Positions 13,860-14,829 of a stretch of DNA of 14,829 nucleotides are shown one piece after another; the first letter of the stretch is position 1; each line of letters starts with the position of its first letter. The notes beneath the pieces are model-generated. The model was not told the origin of the DNA and searched no databases. It was given only the letters and a program-made list of their open reading frames with translations. The stretch is from UBA5314 sp039679855 (GTDB lineage: Bacteria > Bacillota > Syntrophomonadia > Syntrophomonadales > Syntrophomonadaceae). Where the stretch lies: positions 1-14,829 of the forward strand of contig JBDKUE010000056.1 in NCBI GenBank assembly GCA_039679855.1, given 5' to 3'. A program made the position numbers and the translations under genes.

Positions 13860-14828
13860 TTGACACTATTGGATGATTTTAAAAAGATAAAAGGGCACCA
13901 TGATATAATTGATATGCTGGAAAGGGCGGTCCAGGAAGGAAGGGTAAGCCATGCCTATCTGTTTGCCGGCCCGGGCGGAATAGGCAAGATGAAGACCGCG
14001 CAGGCCCTGGCCAGCCGGCTGCTTCATAGCGGCGACCCGGAAGCCGGGCTTTTTTTACAATCGGGAGTCCATCCGGATTTGCTGATCATTGAAAAAGAGG
14101 AAAACCGCAGCTTGATCGGTATCGAATTGATAACCAAAACCATGGAGCCCTGGTTGGCCTTAAAGCCCTATCGAGGGACCTACCGGGTGATCTTGCTGCA
14201 TGATGCCCACCTGCTCAGTGAAGCGGCTGGCAATGCTCTGTTGAAAGTGCTGGAAGAGCCCCCCCCTTATGCAGTTATAATACTAATAGCCGACCAATTA
14301 AACTTGAGCGAGACCATCCAGTCGCGCTGCCAGTTGCTCCGTTTTGCTCCGCTGGCCGAGCATTTGGTAGTGGAATGCCTTAAGGAGCTGGGGGTTGAAG
14401 ATCAAACCGCCCGGCGGGCAGCCGCACTGGGGCAGGGGAGTGTTGGCCTTGCCCTAAAATTTGCTTCCGAAGAGGGTTTTGCCCTTTTATGGGATAAAGC
14501 CCGGCAGCTGGTGGCAGAATTAGAGCAGGACGCCCCGGTTCATGCTTTACTGGCAGCCGAAAAGATGGAAGAGAATGCTCAGCTGCTCTGTGCTATGATG
14601 GAAACGGTCTTAAGAGACATTTTACTGTACCGTTTAACCGAAAAGCAGGATTCTTTACAACAGCCGGATAATATTAAACTGGCCGGGGCTCTTAAAAACA
14701 TCGATCCACAGCGTATTATTGAAAAGTTAAATGCCATCGCCGGGCTGAAGCGCTTGTACCGCCTGAATGTCAGCCCGCTGCTTATCAATATTCAGGTGGC
14801 TTACGCGGTCCGGGAAGCATTAAAATAA
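13860..14828 (+). CDS. holB: DNA polymerase III subunit delta-prime
   Basis: From TTG 13860 the protein has 322 residues and is an AAA+ clamp-loader subunit, which helps load the sliding clamp. SHAYLFAGPGGIGKMKTA (30-47) is the P-loop region, altered after the lysine (GKMK rather than GKS/T), as is usual for delta-prime, which need not hydrolyse ATP. HPDLLIIE, GNALLKVLEEPP and SRCQLLRF are family signatures. The segment between the P-loop and HPDL, which in most relatives holds a four-cysteine zinc site, has no cysteine here. AAGGAG at 13848-13853 lies 6 bp before TTG 13860; an upstream TTG at 13842 in the same frame overlaps yaaR and is less likely. The gene is complete, with TAA at 14826-14828. 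Confidence 0.92.
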   Translation: MTLLDDFKKIKGHHDIIDMLERAVQEGRVSHAYLFAGPGGIGKMKTAQALASRLLHSGDPEAGLFLQSGVHPDLLIIEKEENRSLIGIELITKTMEPWLALKPYRGTYRVILLHDAHLLSEAAGNALLKVLEEPPPYAVIILIADQLNLSETIQSRCQLLRFAPLAEHLVVECLKELGVEDQTARRAAALGQGSVGLALKFASEEGFALLWDKARQLVAELEQDAPVHALLAAEKMEENAQLLCAMMETVLRDILLYRLTEKQDSLQQPDNIKLAGALKNIDPQRIIEKLNAIAGLKRLYRLNVSPLLINIQVAYAVREALK

Positions 14829-14829
14829 A

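Overview
The window looks like chromosomal DNA of an endospore-forming member of the Clostridia, possibly Syntrophomonas-like. The evidence is a Gin/CsfB anti-sigma gene followed by a yaaO-tmk-yaaR-holB order that resembles the Bacillus subtilis csfB...holB region, a meso-diaminopimelate dehydrogenase, strong AGGAGG-type ribosome binding sites and several TTG starts. The genus guess rests on general resemblance only. No rRNA, tRNA, CRISPR array or phage module is visible.

Layout. 1-643 is AT-rich and has no convincing gene. It holds a 15-bp inverted repeat, a terminator-like hairpin, one copy of a 30-nt direct repeat and four hexamers phased at 11 bp just before the first gene. 644-1225 is a phospholipid-methyltransferase-like gene followed by two terminators. 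1533-3946 is a two-gene signalling unit: a FIST sensory protein and a PAS-GGDEF diguanylate cyclase. 3978-4341 is a small AT-rich GIY-YIG nuclease gene on the minus strand, bracketed by inverted copies of a short palindromic repeat; two more copies lie at 5693-5770. 4612-5595 is diaminopimelate dehydrogenase (ddh).

6150-10667 is a probable operon of glutamate dehydrogenase and a 1067-residue protein combining a GAF-like region, a PEP synthase/PPDK-type ATP-grasp domain and a C-terminal nucleotidyltransferase domain. 10671-11190 holds two very long, nearly perfect palindromes that share a core and flank the gin gene, which has a plausible sigma-F-type promoter. 11280-14828 is a tight plus-strand operon: Orn/Lys/Arg decarboxylase family protein (yaaO-like), thymidylate kinase (tmk), YaaR and DNA polymerase III delta-prime (holB). 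It is complete to its stop at the right edge.

How the parts fit. The FIST protein probably senses a small ligand and passes the signal to the cyclase, changing c-di-GMP. Ddh supplies meso-DAP for wall and lysine synthesis. Glutamate dehydrogenase links nitrogen and carbon metabolism, and its partner may sense or modify something in that pathway. The right-hand block combines sporulation control with dTMP supply and clamp loading. The least explained items are the GIY-YIG/palindrome element, the ATP-grasp/nucleotidyltransferase fusion and the large palindromes around gin.
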